NCBI RefSeq assembly: GCF_000186265.1 | Contig: NC_014934.1 | Location: 4,030,001 to 4,094,000 of the forward strand | DNA from: Cellulophaga algicola DSM 14237 | GTDB lineage: Bacteria; Bacteroidota; Bacteroidia; Flavobacteriales; Flavobacteriaceae | Direction: 5' to 3' | DNA: 64,000 bases | The notes under the pieces: model-generated | Databases searched by the model: none | What the model was told of the DNA's origin: nothing | What the model saw: the letters and a program-made list of their open reading frames with translations, nothing else | Shown: piece after piece, positions 7,378-15,216 of the stretch | How the letters are laid out: the number at the start of each line of letters is the position of its first letter | Numbering within the stretch: position 1 is the stretch's first letter | Translations under genes and position numbers: made by a program

Positions 7378-9171
7378 ATGAAAGCACATTCTTTTCATAT
7401 TCCTGTAATGGGGATAGGTTTTACTATAGATACTCCATTAAAAGTTTCGCACCTTGGCATTGATTCTGCTATTTCCTTAGTAGACGATATTTTATTAGAA
7501 AAATTAAGAAAAATGTATGCCAACATATTTGACCAATCTTATATAGAAATAACAGAAGATTCTGAGGATTTTAGAGCCAAAAGGATTACTTCTTATTTAA
7601 ATTTAGTGAAGAGTATTGCTGAGAAAAAATTTACAGAACTCAAAAATATAACCGATGGAGCTAGCGAGAGTTTAAAAGAATATTTTGACTTTTTGCCAGA
7701 TACTTCTACGCTTAAACAACAGTTTAATAACTTAACAACTAAGTGTTGTACGGTGAATGAATTGAAGGATTTTTTAGAAGAGACTTTATGCATGGGGAGT
7801 ATAGATGTAAATATTATGACTAAAGTGGATAAAGAAAATTTCACTAAAAAAGAAAAATTACCTACTATTTATAATGATGCGCACGCTGCACTCAGAGGAT
7901 TTGCTCAAAGTGATTTAAAATCGTCCGTGATTTTCTCTGCCGGAATGAATCCTAGACTTTATAGTTATTTAGAAGAATTTGAAGATTTTTATCCTGATAA
8001 GGAAGGCGTATTAAAAAAGAAAATAGTATTAAAAGTAAGTGATTATAGATCTGCTTTGATTCAAGGTAAGTTTTTAGCAAAAAAAGGATTATGGGTATCA
8101 GAATATAGAATAGAATCTGGACTTAATTGTGGCGGACATGCCTTTGCAACAGACGGATATTTGTTAGGCCCTATTTTAGCCCAATTTAGAGACCAAAGAG
8201 AGGATTTTTTAACGGAGACAAGTAACATTTTTAAAAAAGCATTAAGCCTTAAAGATCGTTACATTCCAGAATCTATATTACCTGTTAAATTTACGGCTCA
8301 AGGAGGTGTAGGGACAGCCGAAGAGCATGAGTTTCTGCTAAGACATTATAAGGTAGATTCTATTGGATGGGGTACTCCTTTTTTATTGGTTCCAGAGGCT
8401 ACAACTGTAGATGACGAAACTTTAAATAAAATGGTGAAAGCTAAAGAAGATGAGCTGTATTTGAGTGATATTTCCCCATTAGGGATCCCTTTTCATAGCC
8501 TTAAAAGTAATACTAAAGATGAAGAAAAGAGAGCTTTAATTGCGAAAGATAGACCAGGGAGTTCTTGCCCCAAAAAATTTGTAGCCTTAAATAAAGAATT
8601 TACAGAAAAAGGTATTTGTACGGCTTCTCGCCAATATCAGCACTTAAGAATTAAGGATTTAGATAAAGAAAATCTGAACCCAGAAATGTACCAAAAAGAA
8701 TATGATAAAATCACTGAAAAATCTTGTACTTGTGTTGGTCTAGGAACTTCTGCCTTATTAAAATATAATCTGGACACAAAAACAGAAGGGAGCGGAGTTT
8801 CAATATGTCCAGGACCCAATTTGGCTTATTTTTCAAAGATTATGGGGTTAAAAGAAATTATTGGGCATATTTATGGACAATCAAATGTTATAGAAAGAAC
8901 AGATCGTCCTAATTTATTTATAAAAGAACTAACTATTTATATTACGTTCTTAGAAAAGAAGTTAAAAGAGACAGGAAATTTAATAGATCTTAAACAAAAA
9001 AAATATTTACTGGTTTTTGTTAAAAATTTAAAAGAAGGCGTTTTTTATTATAAAGAGACCTTTAATACGTGCAAAAAAGAGCTTGAAAACTCCTATGAGA
9101 AGGTGTTGGCCGATTTAGAAATAAATGAACAAATATTGAACCAGATAAAAGTAAAAATTGAAAATTCTTAA
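7378..9171 (+). CDS. Uncharacterised 597-residue protein, possible TIM-barrel oxidoreductase with cysteine clusters
   Basis: I know no characterised member. The N-terminus (HIPVMGIGFTIDTPLKVSHLGI, residues 7-28) and a central FTAQGGVGTAEEHEFL (305-320) followed by VDSIGWGTPFLLVPEA resemble the strand ends and glycine loops of nitropropane-dioxygenase or IMPDH-like TIM barrels. This is a visual resemblance only. Cysteines sit in conspicuous motifs: NCGGHAFATDG (C251), SSCPKK (C397), GICTASRQYQ (C414), KSCTCVGLG (C450, C452) and SICPGPN (C477). Together they could bind a metal or Fe-S cluster. There is no signal peptide or membrane helix, so it is probably cytoplasmic. The C-terminal 90 residues look helical. 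The promoter shares its architecture with the nitrate reductase genes, so a role in anaerobic or nitrogen-oxide metabolism is inferred. Confidence 0.75.
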   Translation: MKAHSFHIPVMGIGFTIDTPLKVSHLGIDSAISLVDDILLEKLRKMYANIFDQSYIEITEDSEDFRAKRITSYLNLVKSIAEKKFTELKNITDGASESLKEYFDFLPDTSTLKQQFNNLTTKCCTVNELKDFLEETLCMGSIDVNIMTKVDKENFTKKEKLPTIYNDAHAALRGFAQSDLKSSVIFSAGMNPRLYSYLEEFEDFYPDKEGVLKKKIVLKVSDYRSALIQGKFLAKKGLWVSEYRIESGLNCGGHAFATDGYLLGPILAQFRDQREDFLTETSNIFKKALSLKDRYIPESILPVKFTAQGGVGTAEEHEFLLRHYKVDSIGWGTPFLLVPEATTVDDETLNKMVKAKEDELYLSDISPLGIPFHSLKSNTKDEEKRALIAKDRPGSSCPKKFVALNKEFTEKGICTASRQYQHLRIKDLDKENLNPEMYQKEYDKITEKSCTCVGLGTSALLKYNLDTKTEGSGVSICPGPNLAYFSKIMGLKEIIGHIYGQSNVIERTDRPNLFIKELTIYITFLEKKLKETGNLIDLKQKKYLLVFVKNLKEGVFYYKETFNTCKKELENSYEKVLADLEINEQILNQIKVKIENS

Positions 9172-9274
9172 AGAATTCATAAAATACACCTTAAAAATGG
9201 AAGAATCATTATCATTTAGTTGTGTAATTCCTTTTGTTTAATTATATTTATTTTTGTCTAAACAAAAAAAAACT

Positions 9275-9502
9275 ATGGATATTTTAGAAGAAGCGACAAT
9301 CTTTGAAAAAGCCAAAATGAGTCATATGTCAACTAGTGATAGAGTAGTAGCTTCAAGAGAAGCAAAACGACTGATTTTAGCTATTAATGAGCAATATAAA
9401 GAAACAAAAGATGAAGATTTAATGGAGGTAATGAAAAGGTTAACTATTAAGAAAAAAAAGATTGAAATTAGATTAAAAGGAAAACCTGATTCAGGAATTT
9501 AA
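9275..9502 (+). CDS. Small hypothetical protein, 75 residues
   Basis: From the ATG at 9275 the product is 75 residues, charged and largely helical (KAKMSHMSTSDRVVASREAK, ending KKKKIEIRLKGKPDSGI). An in-frame TTG at 9254 would add seven residues but gives an unlikely Lys-rich start. No domain is recognised. It lies 103 bp after the 597-residue gene on the same strand and could be cotranscribed. The sequence just before it contains TATTTTTG (9249-9256), a match to the TAnnTTTG -7 element, so it may also have its own promoter with a very short leader. It is small and basic, possibly a nucleic-acid or protein partner, but nothing shows this. Confidence 0.55.
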   Translation: MDILEEATIFEKAKMSHMSTSDRVVASREAKRLILAINEQYKETKDEDLMEVMKRLTIKKKKIEIRLKGKPDSGI

Positions 9503-9713
9503 TATTTTGTAGGATGATATTTAATCAATTTTTTTTTAATCTATTCTATTTATCCTTTTTTAAGGGTGTTTAGAACTATATTTTTAGCGCTAACGAAAAA
9601 AAAATAAAGAATTTATATTCTTAGTTTCTTAGCCACTTAAAAGTAATAGGTTTTATAAAATATTTTGAAATTGATTCCTAATCTTTATAAATTCCAGATT
9701 TAAAACCTGGATT

Positions 9714-9775
9714 CAAATGGTGCTTATGTACTCCTAAATGGTCAATAGCCAAACAGGAATGCAAAGCACCATTTG
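9714..9775. repeat. Structured inverted repeat, 12-bp perfect arms
   Basis: CAAATGGTGCTT (9714-9725) is exactly complementary to AAGCACCATTTG (9764-9775). The 38-nt loop contains a smaller stem (TGGT/GCCA around CAATA). A further hairpin, TCCAG/CTGGA, lies at 9693-9711. The whole stretch 9503-9866 has no coding frame. It may be a bidirectional terminator region between convergent genes, a small RNA or a degenerate mobile repeat. There is no clear T-run after the main stem. Confidence 0.45.
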
Positions 9776-9866
9776 TTTTGTTTAAACCTTATTTTTTAGT
9801 AGCTGTATACTTAGAAATGCATCCTAATTATTTAATAGAGTAACTAGGTATATTTTGGATCCTAAT

Positions 9867-11123
9867 TTAGGATAACACTGTGCCAGAAATTGTTTCTATA
9901 ACAGCCAGTGCTGCTCTTTCTCCACTAATGATGGCAGCATTTAAAGAACCATTAAGTTGCGTGTCTCCCGCCAGAAAAATGCCTGATGTTAATCGCGTTT
10001 CAGACGGACTCATTTCATAACGTAAGTGATCTAAATTAGGTAGTGCCGTTGGTATATGGTACAGTTTTATAAAACGTGTACCTTCTATAGCACACTGTTC
10101 TTTGAGTTCTATTTGCACTCGTTTAATAAGTGCTTCTTCAGATAGGTTTTTATGATCTATAACTGTTACCGAAAGCAACTCTTTAGTAGCTGTTGTTGCC
10201 GTATTTAAACTGGTATGATAGAAAATGTTATTTACTACACTTTCTTTATTAGGTACAAGTCCGATTAAAGGTGTACGAATAGTTCTTTTTTCTACTTCAA
10301 AATATAGTGTATAGCAAGATTTCCATTCCGTTTTCTGATTCTTCAATCTAGAAATCAAATGACTTGCTTCTGTTGCAACAATAATAAAATCACTTGCTAA
10401 TTCTGTACCATCGGCAAGATCTATTTGCTTGTCTTTAACGGCACTTACTTTTGTGTTAAATTGAATTGTTGTACGTATTAATTTCTCTGAGAGTTGTTTT
10501 GGTATAGCTGCAATCCCAGATTTTGGCAAGGCTGCATAGCCTTCTCCAAACATTTTATAAATAAAATTGAACATTCTACTAGAAGTAGTTAACTTGTTTT
10601 CTAAAAAAATACCACTGAAAAAAGGAGAGAAAAAGTCGGTAATCATTTCATTAGAAAAACCAAATTCTTTTAAATACGATAATGTTGTTTGTTCTTTCTC
10701 TGAAAATATCTCTAAAACCGATTTTTGTTTTAATAACCGGTTTAATTTTAATATCAATAATTTATCAGAAAATAGACCTATTCCAGAAAGTAAAGTGGGG
10801 AAAAGTAAAGAAATATTTCTAATTGGGTCACCAATCACTAGCTGTTGACCGTTTTTAAAAATAGCAGCACCGGGTAAAAATTTTTGTAAATCTAAGGCTT
10901 TAAAATCTAGATATTTTTGAGCAGCAGGGTAGGCAGTTAAGAGTACTTGAAAACCATGATCTAATTGATAACCTTGGACAATATCTGTTTTTATTCTTCC
11001 TCCAATACTACCTGTAGCTTCAATAATAACAGGAGAGAAGCCATTTTGTTCAAGTACTTGAGCGGCAATTAAGCCACTAATACCTGCACCGATAATATGT
11101 ATTTTATGCTCCTGTTGTGCCAT
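9867..11123 (-). CDS. FAD-dependent oxidoreductase, phytoene-desaturase/amine-oxidase fold
   Basis: The 418-residue protein has an N-terminal Rossmann dinucleotide motif IIGAGISGLIAAQVLE (about 10-25), followed by an acidic strand end and a GGRI motif (about 41-44). Both are typical of the FAD-binding amine oxidase, phytoene desaturase and protoporphyrinogen oxidase superfamily. The C-terminal motif IFLAGDTQLNGSLNAAIISG (about 385-405) closes the FAD site, as GD...GS...A..SG does in these enzymes. It is probably a cytoplasmic or membrane-associated redox enzyme, and the substrate cannot be told. It is monocistronic and diverges from the glutathione peroxidase gene. It is not obviously part of a carotenoid cluster, since no crtB or crtI partner is near. 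Confidence 0.82.
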   Translation of the reverse strand: MAQQEHKIHIIGAGISGLIAAQVLEQNGFSPVIIEATGSIGGRIKTDIVQGYQLDHGFQVLLTAYPAAQKYLDFKALDLQKFLPGAAIFKNGQQLVIGDPIRNISLLFPTLLSGIGLFSDKLLILKLNRLLKQKSVLEIFSEKEQTTLSYLKEFGFSNEMITDFFSPFFSGIFLENKLTTSSRMFNFIYKMFGEGYAALPKSGIAAIPKQLSEKLIRTTIQFNTKVSAVKDKQIDLADGTELASDFIIVATEASHLISRLKNQKTEWKSCYTLYFEVEKRTIRTPLIGLVPNKESVVNNIFYHTSLNTATTATKELLSVTVIDHKNLSEEALIKRVQIELKEQCAIEGTRFIKLYHIPTALPNLDHLRYEMSPSETRLTSGIFLAGDTQLNGSLNAAIISGERAALAVIETISGTVLS

Positions 11124-11368
11124 GCTAAATTTTGTTTAATAATTTAAAAGTAATAATAAACAAAATTAGTATTTTTGAAGTAGGATTGCGTATCATTTTA
11201 ATTTTTTATCCTATTTAAAACTATTTATAATTCAACGGAAAGGATAAAATTAAAAGCTTAAGGAACTGCATATTCCTTAAAATAAGTAGTACCTCTATTT
11301 ATTAAGGGTATAACATAAATAGTACGATTCTAAAAGTGTAATAGTTAGTAACCACTTAAAAATAGATC

Positions 11369-11893
11369 ATGAAGTTAACGGATAAAGCAAAAGTAACACC
11401 GACAAATTCTAATGAATTGCAAAAGCGTTCTATTTATGATATAGCAATTAATGCCATAAATGGAACACCTATTTCTTTGAAAAAGTTCAAAGGGAAAAAA
11501 ATACTTTTTGTTAATGTAGCCTCAGAATGCGGCTTTACAAAACAATATGAAGATTTGCAAACCTTGAGTGATACCTATAAAGATAAGTTAGTTGTTATTG
11601 GGTCTCCTTGCAATCAGTTTGGAAAACAAGAACCTGGTGCTGCATCACAAATTCAGGAATTTTGTTCACTAAATTTTGGAGTTACTTTTTTACTCACAGA
11701 AAAGATAGCAGTGAAAGGGGCTAAGCAGCATCCTCTTTATGAATGGCTCACCCATAAATCATTAAACGGTAAAAAGAGTTCTAGTGTAAAATGGAATTTC
11801 CAAAAATACCTTGTAGATGATACAGGTCAATTTATAGATTATTATTTTTCGATAACGAAACCACTAAGCTCAAAAATAATTAAGCAGTTGTAA
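11369..11893 (+). CDS. Glutathione peroxidase family (thiol peroxidase)
   Basis: The 174-residue thioredoxin-fold peroxidase reduces hydrogen or lipid peroxides. The peroxidatic Cys54 lies in NVASECGFTKQY. The PCNQFGKQEPG motif (80-90) supplies the conserved Gln, and VKWNFQKYLVD supplies the Trp and Asn of the catalytic tetrad. Cys99 in QEFCSLNFGVTF fits the resolving cysteine of non-selenium enzymes that use thioredoxin. The first 20 residues are polar and not a signal peptide, so it is cytoplasmic. Its stop codon overlaps the start of the next gene (TAATG), which indicates translational coupling. It is divergent from the FAD oxidoreductase gene. Confidence 0.9.
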   Translation: MKLTDKAKVTPTNSNELQKRSIYDIAINAINGTPISLKKFKGKKILFVNVASECGFTKQYEDLQTLSDTYKDKLVVIGSPCNQFGKQEPGAASQIQEFCSLNFGVTFLLTEKIAVKGAKQHPLYEWLTHKSLNGKKSSSVKWNFQKYLVDDTGQFIDYYFSITKPLSSKIIKQL

Positions 11894-12315
11894 TGTCTCT
11901 AGCAATTATTGGGCTTTTAATAGATTTTGGATTGGTTGTTTTAATTTGGATGATACAATGTATTGTGTATCCAAGTTTTAGTTATTACAGTGCGGAAAAT
12001 CTTATCGTTTGGCATAATAAATATACCGCGCGCTTTAGTTTTATCGTTGTTCCATTAATAGTGCTTCAGCTTATTCTGTCTATTTACGAAGTGGTATCTG
12101 TAGCTAATTTATATACTATTTTACGTCTATTACTTATTGTTGCTCTTTGGTGCGCTACTTTTTTTCAATTTGTACCTATTCATACAAAAATATCAAATGG
12201 AAAAATCTCTAGTGAACTGCTTGTTTCTTTAGTGCATAAAAACTGGGTGAGAACCGTATTATGGACACTTTTATTTCTACTTAATTTATATTACTATCTA
12301 AGTTTTGCAGTGTAG
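11893..12315 (+). CDS. Small integral membrane protein, four predicted helices
   Basis: The 140-residue hydrophobic protein has about four membrane segments (approximately 5-25, 47-68, 76-95 and 115-137). It begins inside the stop codon of the glutathione peroxidase gene (TAATG overlap), so the two are almost certainly cotranslated. The sequence has a conserved-looking WMIQCIVYPSF near residue 20, WHNKYTARFSFIV near 45 and an HKNWVRT near 116. The pattern (YPSF, then W-H-x3-RF) is one I have seen in small uncharacterised Bacteroidota membrane proteins, but I know of no assigned function. Coupling to a peroxidase hints at membrane redox or lipid-peroxide stress. Confidence 0.7.
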   Translation: MSLAIIGLLIDFGLVVLIWMIQCIVYPSFSYYSAENLIVWHNKYTARFSFIVVPLIVLQLILSIYEVVSVANLYTILRLLLIVALWCATFFQFVPIHTKISNGKISSELLVSLVHKNWVRTVLWTLLFLLNLYYYLSFAV

Positions 12316-12322
12316 CGATACG

Positions 12323-12814
12323 CTATTCCAAAATTATAGCACCTAATTCTAACATAAAATCTTCTTCTTTTTTATTGCCAATTATAAAAGCAATTTCTTC
12401 TATAGTGTTGTCTTTATAATTAGGAAGGTCTAATTTACGACCTCTAAAAATTGGTGTCATCTCAGCTAAAGAAAAGGATAGGGTTTCCCATTTTTTTGAG
12501 GTGTTAAAATGAGTTATATACGAATGACTATCAGATTGTTTAGTTTTAAATCTCAACTTATAGCTTTTTCCATCGCCTTTAATTGTTATTGTAATTTTTG
12601 AATATGAAGAAGTGTCAAGGGCCTCAAATTGATATCTTAAAGATGAAAAACCGCCATTATCCTCTAATGAAACATGACCATCAAAAATACCTTTACCTTC
12701 TTTATTTTGATAAAATTTACCTGAAGATTTCCCTCCCATTACAACATCATCTATGACAGACCACGTAGAAATATCAGAATTTTCATCAAATTTAAAAACA
12801 GTTAAGGATTGCAT
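12323..12814 (-). CDS. CIA30-family protein
   Basis: The 163-residue protein matches the CIA30 beta-sandwich family (complex I intermediate-associated protein 30), a galactose-binding-like fold. Hallmarks are the opening WSVIDDVVMGGKSSGKF (19-35), the GHVSLEDNGGFSSLRY strand pair and ITITIKGDGKSYKLRFK, all typical of the family. In bacteria the function is not settled, and a carbohydrate or protein scaffold role is plausible. No signal peptide is present. It is the last gene after tamB and tamL on the minus strand, 52 bp from tamL, and it converges with the small membrane gene at only 7 bp. It may be part of the same transcript but need not share their function. Confidence 0.85.
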   Translation of the reverse strand: MQSLTVFKFDENSDISTWSVIDDVVMGGKSSGKFYQNKEGKGIFDGHVSLEDNGGFSSLRYQFEALDTSSYSKITITIKGDGKSYKLRFKTKQSDSHSYITHFNTSKKWETLSFSLAEMTPIFRGRKLDLPNYKDNTIEEIAFIIGNKKEEDFMLELGAIILE

Positions 12815-12866
12815 AGTTTCTTTATTTTTAATTTCTAAAATAAATTAGGTTTATGTACTCGTAATT

Positions 12867-15176
12867 TTAAAAAGGATATCCGATAGCAAAATTAAACATT
12901 AAGTTATTGTCTCCACCATCAAAAAAAGGAATCCTGCTTCGTTCTCCTTCCTCATAATATGGCACGCGTATTGGAGAAGCTAAATCTAATCGAATAACAA
13001 AACTTTGGATATCTACTCTTAATCCAAACCCCACGCCTACACCTAATTCTTTGATCCAGTTATTGCTAAATTTCCCTTTGCTATTTAGTTCTTCTATAAA
13101 GGCTATATCATCTTCGCTATCATCATCTGATGTTTCTACATCATAGGTTAACCAAACGTTTCCAGCATCAGCAAAAATGGCACCTTTTACATAAGAAAAA
13201 ATAGGAAATCTGTATTCAAGATTGGCTTCAAACTTTAAATTACCAGACTGGTCATAGTAAGAGGTAGTATCATCATCTTCAGAATAGAATGTTCCAGGAC
13301 CTAGTGAACGAATTTGAAATGCTCTAACACTATATGCACCTCCTGAGAAAAACTGCTTCGCGTAGGGTAGTGTAGTGGAATTTCCGTAAGGTACTCCAAT
13401 TCCGGCATAAGCTCTAGCTATAAACGTGTTTTCATTTTCCCAACGATGGTAATAGCGAACATCAACATCCATTTTTGCATATTGAGCATAATCTAGTCCA
13501 AAAGCAGTTTCTTTTCCTCCACTTAAAAGGTTTAACGTATTTCCTGCAATGTCAAAATTAGTTTCTAAAAATATTGGATTTGTTTTTTCTTCATTGGCTA
13601 ATTCATTATACGTGAATTTGTAATTGAGACCTGCAATAAATTGTTGCTCAAAACTATTTTCTAAATAAGGATTTTCATCCAAAATTTCTTCAAACTCCTC
13701 TGTGGTATTGGCTAAATTTACATAGTTAATGCTTATGGGTGTTAACTCGTGATAAACGTATTTGTTTTCATTCCATAAATAACCAAAGGAACTTGTGAAC
13801 GATGTTAAGGTGTACAAATCTGTTCGGCTTAAAAACTCTACACCAAGGCTAATTTTTGTTTTCGGAACATTATCTTTAAATAGGCTAGGGGAAAAGGGCA
13901 CCAATCTTGGTATGATTAAATCTGCAGTTAAACCACCACCAATACTACTGTTGTTATCACTTCCTGTAAGTTGCATTTCGTAAGAGAAATTTCCTGTGAT
14001 ACTTAAGGTCTCACCGCCTTTAAAAACATTTCTATTGCTATGCGATATAGCTAATCCTGGACCTGTAAATCCATTTGATTTTGTTAAAGCTTGAAGCTCA
14101 ATCCGTGCAGACCTTTTTGTTAATGGCGATAGATAAATATCCATATCTAATGATCCGGCGTCATCTGTATTTGCAGTGGTATCCTTTTCTTTAAATTGAA
14201 TGTTTACATATTTATAACTTCCTATGGATGATAGCCTGTTACTGGTAAGTTTTGCTGTATTTGCGTTGTATTTTTGCCCTTTTTCAAATAGAATATAAGG
14301 TTTAAGGCGCTTTGTTTTAAAAAACTCATTTTCTTGAATAAATTTTATACCATTCACAACGGTTGTCTCCTTTATCGTAGAGGTGTCTTCAATAGAATAT
14401 TTAGGGTAAACAGTAATAGAATCAATAGTGTAAGGAATGATAGATTTTTGTGGGGTATTTTTCTTTAGACGTAGGAGAAGATCAAATTTTGGAGTTTTAT
14501 AGTGGTTTGTATCCGCTTCAAAAATTAAAAAATCTGAATTAAAATTGTAATATCCACGTTGTTTTAATTGATGATCTATACGTTCTCGTTCATATTTTAA
14601 CACCGCTAAATCAAACCTAGTACCTGCTTTAATTGGGGTATCTGTAAGTATTTTTTCTATCTCCTTATAAATTGGAAGCGAGTCCTTCTGAATATTAAAG
14701 TTTTCTAAGCGATACGGTTGGGGTAAATTTGCGGAATACGTAACACTTCCATACTTGGGTGTTGTTTTTATTTCTGAACTTACCTTATTGTAAAAAAAGC
14801 CTCTATTATCTAAACGGTTGCGCATTAGCTCTTCTACGCGTTGGGTATTTACGTCGGATAAATAAACAGGTTCTTCTCCAATTTTTTTGTTCAACCATTT
14901 GTTTATAAAACCAGGCTTATCTTTTTGTGCCTTAAAATGATAGTAAAGACCCAATCTCATTCCTAAAAATTTAGAATTAGGTGAAGTTGGCAATAGCGTT
15001 AATAACTCTTCTTTTATTTTTTTAGTATTCAACGTATCTTCTTGCGCTTGCAGGTTTATTTCTGAGCCTGTATATAGCACCTCTCCCTCTGGTAAATATT
15101 TAGAAACACCGCAAGAGTAACAAATGAGTACAATTGCAAGACCAATAATATAGCTGTATTTAAAATGATTTTTCAA
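12867..15176 (-). CDS. tamL: TamL, BamA-family outer-membrane lipoprotein
   Basis: The 769-residue protein is the Bacteroidota partner of TamB in the translocation and assembly module. The N-terminus has a lipobox (about residues 18-22, CYSCG), so it is lipid-anchored, unlike proteobacterial TamA. POTRA-like repeats follow in the first half. The C-terminal half is a beta-barrel with an Omp85 signature FSGGAYSVRAFQIRSLGPG (about 605-623) and an aromatic C-terminus ending FNFAIGYPF. The start is a TTG at 15176, since no in-frame ATG lies between it and an upstream stop. It follows tamB after 40 bp. The pair would assemble outer-membrane proteins or move lipids between membranes. Confidence 0.88.
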   Translation of the reverse strand: MKNHFKYSYIIGLAIVLICYSCGVSKYLPEGEVLYTGSEINLQAQEDTLNTKKIKEELLTLLPTSPNSKFLGMRLGLYYHFKAQKDKPGFINKWLNKKIGEEPVYLSDVNTQRVEELMRNRLDNRGFFYNKVSSEIKTTPKYGSVTYSANLPQPYRLENFNIQKDSLPIYKEIEKILTDTPIKAGTRFDLAVLKYERERIDHQLKQRGYYNFNSDFLIFEADTNHYKTPKFDLLLRLKKNTPQKSIIPYTIDSITVYPKYSIEDTSTIKETTVVNGIKFIQENEFFKTKRLKPYILFEKGQKYNANTAKLTSNRLSSIGSYKYVNIQFKEKDTTANTDDAGSLDMDIYLSPLTKRSARIELQALTKSNGFTGPGLAISHSNRNVFKGGETLSITGNFSYEMQLTGSDNNSSIGGGLTADLIIPRLVPFSPSLFKDNVPKTKISLGVEFLSRTDLYTLTSFTSSFGYLWNENKYVYHELTPISINYVNLANTTEEFEEILDENPYLENSFEQQFIAGLNYKFTYNELANEEKTNPIFLETNFDIAGNTLNLLSGGKETAFGLDYAQYAKMDVDVRYYHRWENENTFIARAYAGIGVPYGNSTTLPYAKQFFSGGAYSVRAFQIRSLGPGTFYSEDDDTTSYYDQSGNLKFEANLEYRFPIFSYVKGAIFADAGNVWLTYDVETSDDDSEDDIAFIEELNSKGKFSNNWIKELGVGVGFGLRVDIQSFVIRLDLASPIRVPYYEEGERSRIPFFDGGDNNLMFNFAIGYPF

Positions 15177-15216
15177 TTTCTATGAGTTGTATGTTATGAT
15201 TTTAATCTTGTTAAAA

